Shown piece by piece: positions 51,755-59,813 of a DNA stretch of 64,000 nt. The DNA lies in the NCBI GenBank assembly GCA_038258185.1, contig JBBSQD010000006.1, positions 1-64,000 of the forward strand. The letters are read 5' to 3'. Position 1 is the first letter of the stretch. Every line of letters starts with the position of its first letter. The DNA comes from JAIOHN01 sp038258185. Its GTDB lineage: Bacteria > Chloroflexota > Anaerolineae > Aggregatilineales > Phototrophicaceae. Made by a program: the position numbers and the translations under genes. A model generated the notes under the pieces. The model saw only the letters and a program-made list of their open reading frames with translations. It searched no databases and was not told the DNA's origin.

Positions 51755-51953
51755 AACGGTTATCCTTCATTTAGTTCTGTAATATCACCAGAACAATACT
51801 ATAACGTAACGAGTCCTGTATGCAAATGTAGCCACTATCTCCAAAAACGTCAGCCAGCCAGTCTGTTTTTTTAAGTCTTAGAGGGTTGCATTTGGGCGGG
51901 TATACAGGCCATAATGCTTCTAGAGTTCGGTCAGAATAGAGGAGTCATGGGTT

Positions 51954-52286
51954 GTGAATTTTTTAAAGAACCTTTTTGGTGGCGGCAATGGTCAATCCGG
52001 CGAAGTTGATGGGCGAAGTTTCTATCTGTATGTGCAGCCCAACCGCTGTGACGATGTGATTCGGGTGCGGGTTGACCTCAATAATGATCTCAGCCAGAAT
52101 GATGATGGTTCTGGTTATTGGGTGCGCAAGATGGTCAGCAGCGGCAACTATAAATGCGCCCAGGTTGAGGTCAACCTGTATTTTGACAATGGCCGAAGAT
52201 TACAGGAAAAGGAAACCCAGGGTGGCCAGGTTGTGACTCGTGAAGACTATGACCGCTGGCAGGAAACCCAGCAAACCCCCGATTAA
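51954..52286 (+). CDS. Conserved small protein, unknown function
   Basis: 110 residues from GTG 51954, which has only a weak GGAG further upstream. The core reads FYLYVQPNRCDDVIRVRVDL, then NDDGSGYWVRKMVSSG and VEVNLYFDNGRRL, a compact beta-rich domain. The N terminus (FLKNLFGGG) is a short amphipathic helix with a Gly hinge, which may bind a membrane. Not assigned to a named family. Confidence 0.6.
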   Translation: MNFLKNLFGGGNGQSGEVDGRSFYLYVQPNRCDDVIRVRVDLNNDLSQNDDGSGYWVRKMVSSGNYKCAQVEVNLYFDNGRRLQEKETQGGQVVTREDYDRWQETQQTPD

Positions 52287-52289
52287 GGT

Positions 52290-53153
52290 TTAACGGGCCG
52301 CCACGACTTTTCCCAACGCCTGACGGAGATCGTCGCCTGTCTGGAAGGGGCCATCACTTGCTTCCAGTGAGGCGCTGGTCAGGCGCAGTGGGTCATCATC
52401 CACCATGTCACGGACTTTCTGGCGATCACGGACAGGGTAGAAATACTCGCGGGATTGTTGCAGACGTGCTTCCAGCCGTTCGCGGATACTGCGGGTCGCT
52501 TCCGGCGCGGTGATAATCAGGAAATCCTCTGCACCCAGATGCCCGATAAAGTCATCTTCGTGCCCAAATTCGCGCACTGCGTTGCGAATCATCAACGCGA
52601 CTGCCCGCAGAACATCATCCGCCGCGACAAAACCATACATATCCCGGAAATGGCTAAGGTTGCTGATGGATAAAACCAGCGCAGACCATTTCTTATCACT
52701 CAGAATCAGCGCGTTGATCTGCTCTTCGACAAGATCGCCTTCTGGCAGGTCAGTCACCGGGTTCGCCACAGAAGGCAATTCAGCCCTGCTGATGGCATTG
52801 CGTACCCGCAGGCGCAACTCCTGAATATCAAAGGGTTTGGTAATATAATCGACCACGCCCATTTCCAGCCCCTGCAGGCGATCCACACGATCACGCTTCT
52901 CGGTCAGGAAAATAATCGGCGTATCTTCAGTCTGGCGTTGGCTGCGCAACTGACGGCAAATCTCATAGCCATCAATATCCGGCAGGCGAATATCCAGCAT
53001 AATCAGATTCAAAGGTTCTTCTACGCTCAGGCGCAGCGCATCCGCCCCCCAGGCAGCCGTGACCACATCATAATTTTGCACCCGGAAATAAGCACTGAGC
53101 ATTTCCGATAAATCGAGATCATCTTCGACAATGAGAATACGAGGCTTGTCCAC
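52290..53153 (-). CDS. Response regulator with degenerate GGDEF domain
   Basis: 287 residues. The receiver (1-120) has VEDDLD, Asp54 in LIMLDIRLPDIDG and Lys in VDYITKPFD. The C-terminal domain (135-285) follows the GGDEF fold, but the signature reads HLGAEDFLII instead of GGDEF, so it should not make cyclic-di-GMP and may only bind nucleotide or protein. Third gene of an operon with roadblock and V4R-like genes, starting 5 bases after the latter. Confidence 0.85.
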   Translation of the reverse strand: MDKPRILIVEDDLDLSEMLSAYFRVQNYDVVTAAWGADALRLSVEEPLNLIMLDIRLPDIDGYEICRQLRSQRQTEDTPIIFLTEKRDRVDRLQGLEMGVVDYITKPFDIQELRLRVRNAISRAELPSVANPVTDLPEGDLVEEQINALILSDKKWSALVLSISNLSHFRDMYGFVAADDVLRAVALMIRNAVREFGHEDDFIGHLGAEDFLIITAPEATRSIRERLEARLQQSREYFYPVRDRQKVRDMVDDDPLRLTSASLEASDGPFQTGDDLRQALGKVVAAR

Positions 53154-53158
53154 GTAAA

Positions 53159-53797
53159 CTAACTCCCTAACTGCCCAATCGGTTTTCTGTTAACGGCAAA
53201 AACACATTTATCATGACCCGCAGCCCGGCAGGATTGCTCGTAAACATGATATTCATAGCCCCCGGTTGCGTCGTGCAACACCCCCTGCATCATGCCGACA
53301 AACGCATGACAGGCGGGTTTGTCGCTTGTGCGCTCCCATATCATCGGGCTAACAGAGATGATGAAATAAAAACAGGCAGCGTCCTGCTCGACATGGTTTT
53401 TCTGGTCGCTGTGGCTGGCAAAAACTGCCGCCAGCGCATCCAGGCTCATTTCGGCACGTTTATCCAGCGACAGTGCCTGAAAAGCCGGATGCTGGAAACC
53501 AGCCAGAATACCAAAGGTTTTTAACCCCTCAGTAAACCATGACCGCCCGGTACGAAGCGCCATACTGCGCCCACCGCGCACCCCATACATATCTTCCAGG
53601 GCGATATTCATCGCTGCAAGATAGGCAAAATCAAACTGCCGCTTGAGATTATCCGGCGGCAATTGGCCCTCAAAATCACGCAGTCCGGCAAGGCTGACCA
53701 CCGCATCCAGGCTGCCTTTGCCTAATGCATCTTCTATAGCCAGCATGAACAGCCGCCCAAAACGGTTCGGATAATAAAGACCGCTAAGACCCGACAC
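53159..53797 (-). CDS. V4R-like sensor domain protein
   Basis: 212 residues from GTG. The C-terminal half ends in HVYEQSCRAAGHDKCVFAV, the Cys-rich close of V4R (4-vinyl-reductase-like) small-molecule-binding domains. The N-terminal part (1-110), with RSMALRTGRSWFTEGL, resembles the matching N-terminal fold. Such domains sense hydrocarbons, bilins or metals. It sits between the roadblock protein and the regulator, so it probably supplies the ligand sensor of a three-protein unit. Confidence 0.65.
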   Translation of the reverse strand: MSGLSGLYYPNRFGRLFMLAIEDALGKGSLDAVVSLAGLRDFEGQLPPDNLKRQFDFAYLAAMNIALEDMYGVRGGRSMALRTGRSWFTEGLKTFGILAGFQHPAFQALSLDKRAEMSLDALAAVFASHSDQKNHVEQDAACFYFIISVSPMIWERTSDKPACHAFVGMMQGVLHDATGGYEYHVYEQSCRAAGHDKCVFAVNRKPIGQLGS

Positions 53798-53821
53798 GGC
53801 TGCGCGACCCCGGCCAGGACG

Positions 53822-54193
53822 CTAAACGAGCTTTTCGAGGTCTTCGACGGTGCGGTTCACATCCAGGAAGATCAAACCCAATTTCGCTTCCGGGCGTGCC
53901 AGCACAGTCAAAACGGCTTCTTCACCGACACTGGTGAGGATAACATAGCCGCGTTCCCCTTTAATAAAGACCTGTTCCAGAGTGCCCCGCCCCAGTTCGC
54001 CCGAGATACGCTCGCCCAGTGAGAGCATCGCAGCAGACATCGCGCTTACCCGGTCTTCTTCCACATTACCAGGCAGTGCCGAGGCCATACTCAATCCATC
54101 GACACTGACGATCGCCGCGCCTTCGACATCCCCCGAGCTGGCTTGCAGGTCGCGCAGACGTTCTACCAATTGTTCAGTACGTGACTTAGCCAA
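53822..54193 (-). CDS. Roadblock/LC7-domain protein
   Basis: About 123 residues, the usual length. Landmarks are LVERLRDLQASSGDVEGAAI, VSVDGLSMASALPG, ERISGELGRGTLEQVFIKG and a C-terminal VLARPEAKLGLIFLDVNRTVE. These MglB-type dimers regulate small GTPases or polarity systems. No GTPase gene is present here. The TTG at 54193 with AGGAG 8 bases upstream is preferred; the longer upstream frame is not homologous and contains the promoter. First gene of an operon with the two genes downstream. Confidence 0.85.
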   Translation of the reverse strand: MAKSRTEQLVERLRDLQASSGDVEGAAIVSVDGLSMASALPGNVEEDRVSAMSAAMLSLGERISGELGRGTLEQVFIKGERGYVILTSVGEEAVLTVLARPEAKLGLIFLDVNRTVEDLEKLV

Positions 54194-54235
54194 GCAATCA
54201 ACTCCTATCCAAAAAGCACTTATCGCATCTTTTGG

Positions 54236-54244
54236 ATTGTAGCA
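54236..54244 (-). promoter_or_regulatory. Extended -10 promoter of the roadblock operon
   Basis: TGCTACAAT on the minus strand (extended -10, TGn-TACAAT), with no good -35. The expected start near 54228 leaves a ~35-nt leader with AGGAG before the TTG at 54193. Confidence 0.45.
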
Positions 54245-54461
54245 CAGAATTGCCCCATACAATATAAATCTTATGCCACGATTTGCTGCCAGTATATTCA
54301 AGCACAAAGTTGGTGACAAGTTAACGTAGGGTAGGCGAGTGGTAATCGGCATATTTTCCCAGCCTCGAAAAAACCGGAGGCAAGGGTTATAGTTGCCTGC
54401 GCTCAGGGAAATGACCTGGCGTTCATCCCTATGAGCACCTGCCAGAATGCAAAAAGGTTAA

Positions 54462-57400
54462 ATGATGCGAGCACGTTTACCGGATATTGGCATTATCGCG
54501 CTGTTATTCCTGCTGCCGCTGGTCATCTTCTGGCCGCAGACACTGGGCGGACGCACCTTGCTGCCGACTGAAAACCTGTACCAGTACGAGCCGTATGCGA
54601 CGTATCGCGAAGTGGTCAAAGCGCCGACCGTGCCGCACAATCATCTGGTTTCCGACCTTGTGCTGCAAAACATGCAGTGGAAAATCTTCACGCGTGACAA
54701 TCTCGTCCAGGGTGAAATCCCTCTGTGGAATCCCTATCAATTCAGCGGTATTCCCTTTCTGGCGGCAGGTCAGCAATCCGCGCTGTATCCATTCAGCCTT
54801 CTTTATTATGTACTGCCGCTGCCCGCCGCTTATGGCTGGTTCACGGTGGTGCAGATGTGGCTGGCGGGCGTGTTCATGTATCTGTTTCTGCGCGGGCTGG
54901 GATTTATCGGGCGTTTTGGCGGGATGGTGAGCGCGGTTACTTATCAGCTCTCGGCATTTTTCGTCATTAACGCCGTTTTTCCGATGATTATGGCCTCAGC
55001 GGTGTGGCTGCCGCTTCTGCTGTTGATGGTCGAATTTATCATCCGCCAGCGCCCACTGCTGGGACGCGCATCGAGTGTGCCGTGGGTCGCGGTCGGTGCA
55101 TTGGCGCTCGGCTGCAATATTTTCGCCGGTCATGTCGAAATCACCTATTACACGCTGCTGATTAGCGGCTATTATGCCGCAGCACGTTTAGGCATCGAGT
55201 GGTGGCGCAACCGTCAATCCTCAGCTCCCGCTTTGGAATTCAACCGTTTCCTGTTGACACGCGCCGCGTGGCTGGCCGCGATGGTCGCGTTAGGGATCAG
55301 CCTGGGAGCTGCGCAGTTTATCCCGCTGTTCGAGTTCGCCAGCATGAACTGGCGCGGAGAACGCGACAGCATCGACCAGGTGCTGAGTTATGCGCATCCA
55401 GCGCGGGACGTGCTGCAATTCGCCATGCCCAATTTTTACGGCAGCCCCGCCCATCATACTTATTTCGACTGGTTCACATTCCAGACCACCCCGGTCACCA
55501 TCAATGCCTTTGGTGATGCCATTACCAATACCGAGTGGGGAATGAAAAATTATGTCGAGTCGGCGCTGTATGTGGGCATTCTGCCACTGGCACTGGCCCT
55601 TTTTACTTTAATAACCGCTTTTCGTTCCCCTCGCCCTGAGGGAGAGGGGTCAGGGGTGAGGGTCTATGTCCTCATTTTCACGCTGTTGGCGCTGTTCGGC
55701 CTGACATTTATGTTTGGCCTACCCACTTACCGCCTGATCTATCTGCTGCCAGGGATTAACCAGCTCAATTCACCGTTCCGCTGGATTTTCGCGGTGACGG
55801 TCAGCGTGGCCGTGCTGGCGGGAATCGGCGCAGATGCGCTGGTAAGACCCCTCCCCAACCCCTCCTCCCGCAGGGACGCTCCGCAGCCGCCAGCAGAGAG
55901 GGGCAAATTATGGGCAAAACGATTTGGCTTGATTCTAGCTGGCACAGGGTTGCTAACACTAGTGGGTCTTGTCCTCAGCCGCGTGTTGTATCCACAGCTT
56001 GAGCCGCTGGTCGAACGGGTTTTGAACAGTATGGCCACCCCCGATGGCAGCACCGCCGCCAGTCGATTTGCCAGCCCACAGATGTTTTACAGTTACCAAT
56101 TCACCAATGTGCTGATGTTCGGGCTGTTTACGCTGGGCGCAGGAAGCATATTCTGGTGGGCAACCAGAGATGCTAATTCTGTACGGACAGGGCATGCCCT
56201 GTCCGTAGGAGCGATCACGTTAATCGCCCTCGATCTGATGGTCGCCTCGTGGGGCTTTAACCCGGCCTCTGACCCGGCGCTGCTGGATTTTACGCCGCCT
56301 TCGATCCAGTGGTTGCAGGAACAGCCCGGTCACTGGCGTTATACGACCCTGCAAGATCCTAATCAGCCGCCGCTGTTCAACGCCAATATGACATGGCGTT
56401 ATGGCCTGCGCGATGTACGCGGCTATGAGAGCATCATTCCACGTGCGTATGTCGAAACGATGCGCCAGTTGGCCCCACAGCCCCAACTCGATTTTAACCG
56501 GGTCGCGCCGTTGTACACCGATTATGCGCCGCTTGGAATCGACTTTGATTACCGCACCGCGCTGGAATCGCCGATTTTACAGCAGTTAGGCATTCGCTAT
56601 CTCATCACCGCGTCGGACTTTACGCTGCCAGAAGACCTGACCACCCCCTACGATGAGCGATTTATGCCAAGCTGGGGGCTGGCCTATGAGGATGAAGCGG
56701 TGCGCATCTGGACGAATGGCAATTTCGCCGGGGCGCATATTGTCTATGAGCTGGACAGCTTTGCAGGCCCAGGCGCTGCCGAAATCACCTATGACAGCGG
56801 GCGTGTGAAAATCCTGGAAGCACAGATCAACCAACCGGTCTGGCTGTGGCTGTCTGAAACCTATATGCCCGGCTGGCGAGCTTATATCCGTCCGTGGGGA
56901 ACGGAGCAGGACGCGGAAATGCCGTTGACAGTGGAAAGGGTGCTGGGCAACTGGCAGGGTGTTCATATCGCCGATGTCAACAGCCTGATTGACCAGACGA
57001 TTGAAGCGGGAACAGCCCCGCAGACCTTCTATCTGAATGCCATCCACACCGCGATTGAGGCCGGAGATGCGCAACGGGTGGAAACACTCATTAATCAATT
57101 GGCGGATTTCATCAGCACCAACCCACCGGAGATTTTCGGCGATCTCAACGAGCAGATTCAAACGGCCATTGATGCCTGGGGGAATTCGTCTAATACTGAC
57201 CTGACACAGCGTGACCGGGAAAGTGGTTTGACTCAGCTTCGCCAGGCCAATTGGATTATCCGGCTGGTCTACAGCCCACAGAGTTTCCAGCTTGGCATTT
57301 TTGCGTCGTTCATCAGTCTGGTGCTGGTGATGTTTATGGTGGGTGTGTGGTTGTGGCGGCGTTATATCGCGCCCGATACCGACGATGCCAGCGCTGTGTC

Positions 57401-58886
57401 ACGGGTAGCCCGCAACAGCATCGCACCGATCATCCTCAATCTGTTTAACCGGGGGATTGATTTCGCTTTTGCGGCCTTCATGCTGCGCACATTGGGGCCG
57501 CAGGAAGCCGGTTTATATCAGTACGCGATTGTGATTTTCGTCTGGTTTGATATTTTCACCAACTTCGGCCTGAACACCTTTTTAACCCGTGAGGTCGCAC
57601 GTGATCGCAGCCGCGCGGGTTATTACTTCTGGAACACCAGCCTGCTCCGCTTGATTTTGATCGTGGTCGGGGTATTGCCGCTGGTGCTGTTTTTGGGGGC
57701 ACGCCAATCGCTAGTGCAGCCTGCGCTGGATTCCACGGCGCTGCTGGCGCTCGGCCTGCTCTACATCGGTCTGCTGCCCAACAGCCTTAGCACTGGCATG
57801 ACCGCATTATTTTATGCGTTTGAGAAAGCCGAATATCCCTCTGCAGTATCGACTATCGCGACCATCAACAAAGCCGTTTTCGGTGTGCTGGTACTGGTAT
57901 TGGGCTATGGCATTATCGGGCTGGCCTCAGTGAGCATTATCACCAACCTGCTGACGCTGGTGATTTTGCTGGTGGGTGGTCGGAGTTTGTTAGCTTCACA
58001 TCCAGACGCCGTTGCACCAACCACGCGCCTCAGTCCAGCGCTGATCCGCTCGCTGGTGGGCGAAAGCTGGCCGTTAATGATTAATCATTTTCTGGCGACG
58101 ATCTTTTTTCAGATTGATGTCGTGATTATCGAGTTCATCCGTGGCGCACGGATGGTCGGGCTGTATAGTGTGGCTTATAAATGGGTGGCCGCTATTAACG
58201 TCATACCGGCCTTTTTCACGATGGCGATGCTGCCTGTTATGTCGCGTCAGGCCAGCGAGGATAAGGAATCGCTCAAGCGCACCTATACCCTGTCTATCAA
58301 GCTGTTGACCGGCATTTCGATACCGGTAGCGGTGCTGTTCACTTTCCTGGCCTATGATCTGACGTGGCTGCTGGGTGGGGCGGAATATCTGCCGGACAGC
58401 GCCATCGCCACGCAGCTCATGATCTGGAGTATTCCGTTTGGCTGGGTCAACAGCCTGACACAATACGTTCTGATTGCACTGGATTTACAGCGGCGTATCA
58501 CCTGGGCATTTATCGTCGCGGTGACCTTTAACATCGTCACCAATATTCTTCTGATCCCGCAATATGGCTATCAGGCAGCAGCCTTCACAACAATTGCTTC
58601 AGAGATGCTGCTGCTTATTCCTTTTGGGGTGCTTCTGACACGTGCTATTGGGCGCTTAAACTGGCTGGATATGGTCTGGCGGCAAGCTCTGGCGGGTGGT
58701 GCCATGATTGGGGTGATGTGGATCAGCCAGCCGCTGCCTATCCTGTTGGGGTCGATATTGGGACTGCTGGTATATATGCTGGTATTTGTGTTTTTACGGC
58801 CTCTCAGCGCTGAGGAAAGTCAGCGTTTGTTGCCATTATTACCAGCAAAAATCAGACCAGCAAGCGCTCGTATACTGGAACGTTAG
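54462..58886 (+). CDS. YfhO-like membrane protein fused to a Wzx-type flippase
   Basis: 1474 residues. Part 1 (about 1-960) is a YfhO-like multi-helix membrane protein: PTENLYQYEPYATYREV, GEIPLWNPYQFSGIPFLA and QSALYPFSLLYYVLPLP, then about 12 helices and a large extracytoplasmic domain (620-940, FAGAHIVYELDSF). Part 2 (about 985-1440) is an oligosaccharide flippase of the MOP superfamily: NSIAPIILNLFNRGIDFAF, LGPQEAGLYQYAIVIF, NFGLNTFLTREVARD and ARMVGLYSVAYKWVAAI, with ~13 helices. Together they suggest glycan assembly and lipid-linked export in one chain. Three short dispersed repeats lie in frame in loops of part 1 (55622, 55850, 56182). The stop overlaps the convergent small gene by 4 bases. 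Confidence 0.85.
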   Translation: MMRARLPDIGIIALLFLLPLVIFWPQTLGGRTLLPTENLYQYEPYATYREVVKAPTVPHNHLVSDLVLQNMQWKIFTRDNLVQGEIPLWNPYQFSGIPFLAAGQQSALYPFSLLYYVLPLPAAYGWFTVVQMWLAGVFMYLFLRGLGFIGRFGGMVSAVTYQLSAFFVINAVFPMIMASAVWLPLLLLMVEFIIRQRPLLGRASSVPWVAVGALALGCNIFAGHVEITYYTLLISGYYAAARLGIEWWRNRQSSAPALEFNRFLLTRAAWLAAMVALGISLGAAQFIPLFEFASMNWRGERDSIDQVLSYAHPARDVLQFAMPNFYGSPAHHTYFDWFTFQTTPVTINAFGDAITNTEWGMKNYVESALYVGILPLALALFTLITAFRSPRPEGEGSGVRVYVLIFTLLALFGLTFMFGLPTYRLIYLLPGINQLNSPFRWIFAVTVSVAVLAGIGADALVRPLPNPSSRRDAPQPPAERGKLWAKRFGLILAGTGLLTLVGLVLSRVLYPQLEPLVERVLNSMATPDGSTAASRFASPQMFYSYQFTNVLMFGLFTLGAGSIFWWATRDANSVRTGHALSVGAITLIALDLMVASWGFNPASDPALLDFTPPSIQWLQEQPGHWRYTTLQDPNQPPLFNANMTWRYGLRDVRGYESIIPRAYVETMRQLAPQPQLDFNRVAPLYTDYAPLGIDFDYRTALESPILQQLGIRYLITASDFTLPEDLTTPYDERFMPSWGLAYEDEAVRIWTNGNFAGAHIVYELDSFAGPGAAEITYDSGRVKILEAQINQPVWLWLSETYMPGWRAYIRPWGTEQDAEMPLTVERVLGNWQGVHIADVNSLIDQTIEAGTAPQTFYLNAIHTAIEAGDAQRVETLINQLADFISTNPPEIFGDLNEQIQTAIDAWGNSSNTDLTQRDRESGLTQLRQANWIIRLVYSPQSFQLGIFASFISLVLVMFMVGVWLWRRYIAPDTDDASAVSRVARNSIAPIILNLFNRGIDFAFAAFMLRTLGPQEAGLYQYAIVIFVWFDIFTNFGLNTFLTREVARDRSRAGYYFWNTSLLRLILIVVGVLPLVLFLGARQSLVQPALDSTALLALGLLYIGLLPNSLSTGMTALFYAFEKAEYPSAVSTIATINKAVFGVLVLVLGYGIIGLASVSIITNLLTLVILLVGGRSLLASHPDAVAPTTRLSPALIRSLVGESWPLMINHFLATIFFQIDVVIIEFIRGARMVGLYSVAYKWVAAINVIPAFFTMAMLPVMSRQASEDKESLKRTYTLSIKLLTGISIPVAVLFTFLAYDLTWLLGGAEYLPDSAIATQLMIWSIPFGWVNSLTQYVLIALDLQRRITWAFIVAVTFNIVTNILLIPQYGYQAAAFTTIASEMLLLIPFGVLLTRAIGRLNWLDMVWRQALAGGAMIGVMWISQPLPILLGSILGLLVYMLVFVFLRPLSAEESQRLLPLLPAKIRPASARILER
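55622..55663 (-). repeat. Dispersed GC-rich repeat inside a coding region
   Basis: On the minus strand it reads ACCCTCACCCCTGACCCCTC and continues CTCCCTCAGGGCGAGGGGAA, closely matching the intergenic copy at 42900. In frame it encodes a hydrophilic loop (RPEGEGSGVRV) between two helices. Confidence 0.75.
55850..55909 (+). repeat. Dispersed GC-rich repeat inside a coding region, diverged copy
   Basis: CCCCTCCCCAACCCCTCCTC followed by CCGCAGGG and, after an inserted stretch, AGAGAGGGGC. In frame it encodes a Pro/Arg-rich loop (PNPSSRRDAPQPPAERG). Confidence 0.65.
56182..56207. repeat. Dispersed 26-bp palindrome inside a coding region (copy 2)
   Basis: Perfect 13-bp arms. It differs from the intergenic copy at 38994-39019 by one compensatory base pair. 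In frame it encodes VRTGHALSV in a loop before a helix. Confidence 0.75.
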
Positions 58887-59221
58887 TTGGCTTTATCCGC
58901 ATTAGTTTCGACGGTATTTTTTTCGCTGAGCGGGCGAATTTGCAGCGACAGGCTGTTCAGCATCCGACCTACATAGGGATTAGCGAGAACCGGCATCTTT
59001 TCGCTTTCGCCGTCCAGTTCCAGTTCACAGTGATAAATCGTGACCAGACGCACACCGGCGTGCCAGTATTCTTCCAGAAAAACTGTTTCTTTCAACATCC
59101 ACCCATCATTTAAACGCGTCATAAGGGCATCCCCACCCGCGTATTTTTCCGACTCTGCATGCCAGTGGCGGGTGACATCCATATAATCGAAGTGGGCGTT
59201 CAGTGAGTCAAACATAACCAT
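58883..59221 (-). CDS. Hypothetical small protein
   Basis: 112 residues. A compact domain rich in aromatic residues (HFDYMDVTRHWHAES, WMLKETVFLEEYWHAGVRLV, IYHCELELDG) with an acidic, polar tail. No family recognised; a small alpha+beta fold is likely. AAGGAG at 7 bases fixes the ATG at 59221. It overlaps the end of the flippase fusion by 4 bases, tail to tail. Confidence 0.6.
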   Translation of the reverse strand: MVMFDSLNAHFDYMDVTRHWHAESEKYAGGDALMTRLNDGWMLKETVFLEEYWHAGVRLVTIYHCELELDGESEKMPVLANPYVGRMLNSLSLQIRPLSEKNTVETNADKAN

Positions 59222-59733
59222 TGCATTGCTCCTTAACCTTATTTAACTTAATCGGGCGATTTTAGAGATTTGATTTGTCTAAAGTATATAACTGCCAGAT
59301 TAACGCTGTTTTAAAAAGACTTTAGGACAGTCAATGATCTTGATTATCCTTATTTTACATCGGACGACACAGCAGGTCATCTTCAGACGTTTACGAAAAA
59401 CAAACTCTTTCTTGCAGCAGTTTTACCAAAAACTACCACAGCACCTTGCCCAACTGATCATTTCTATCTTATCTATAATCGTATTAGAAATCTGTCTTTT
59501 TGTAAAAAATGCACATTAATTACTCACACTATATAACTATCTGCATTTCAATTTGCCTGTAACAGGGCGCAATTACGCTCAAAGAAATAGCAACCGTACA
59601 GATACCCATGAAATGTTAGATTGAGTTTAACACCACCATCGAGAAAAAGGCGGAATTTTCGTTCGAAATCACCAAACAAGTTGCTGTAGATAAACAGCCC
59701 ATAAAAGCCCCTTTTCGCAGATTCTGGCAGGTC
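59222..59733. other. AT-rich gap without a convincing gene
   Basis: About 590 bases lie between the small hypothetical gene and asnS. A 61-codon frame at 59334-59519 (plus strand, AGGA before its ATG) encodes two hydrophobic ends around a basic middle; it could be a small membrane protein but has no other support. No tRNA-like fold or strong terminator was found. The right end holds the asnS promoter. Confidence 0.5.
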
Positions 59734-59764
59734 TTGAAAAGCAGGTCATGGGTCGTGCTATAAT
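59734..59764 (+). promoter_or_regulatory. Promoter of asnS with extended -10
   Basis: TTGAAA (59734-59739), a 19-bp spacer and TGC-TATAAT (TATAAT at 59759-59764). The extended -10 compensates for the long spacer. It leaves a ~42-nt leader with AAAAGGA before the TTG start, too short for a T-box. Confidence 0.6.
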
Positions 59765-59813
59765 CAGGCGATATTCCCATTCGGTTAAAATGTACGTAAA
59801 AGGATAGATAACC

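Noticed and set aside
52290..53153. Active diguanylate cyclase
   Set aside because: The active-site signature is LGAED instead of GGDEF, so catalysis is not expected.
53822..54352. 176-residue version of the roadblock protein
   Set aside because: The extra N-terminal residues overlap the promoter and are not family-like. The TTG at 54193 with AGGAG gives the normal length.
59334..59519. 61-codon frame with AGGA before its ATG in the AT-rich gap
   Set aside because: Low-complexity AT-rich sequence with chance hydrophobic ends. No second line of evidence, so it is mentioned only in the gap description.
59650..59680. TTCGAAATC resembling a tRNA T-loop
   Set aside because: No matching acceptor, D or anticodon stems around it.
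59765..59813. T-box or other tRNA-sensing leader for asnS
   Set aside because: The leader from the predicted start is only about 42 nt, too short for a T-box.
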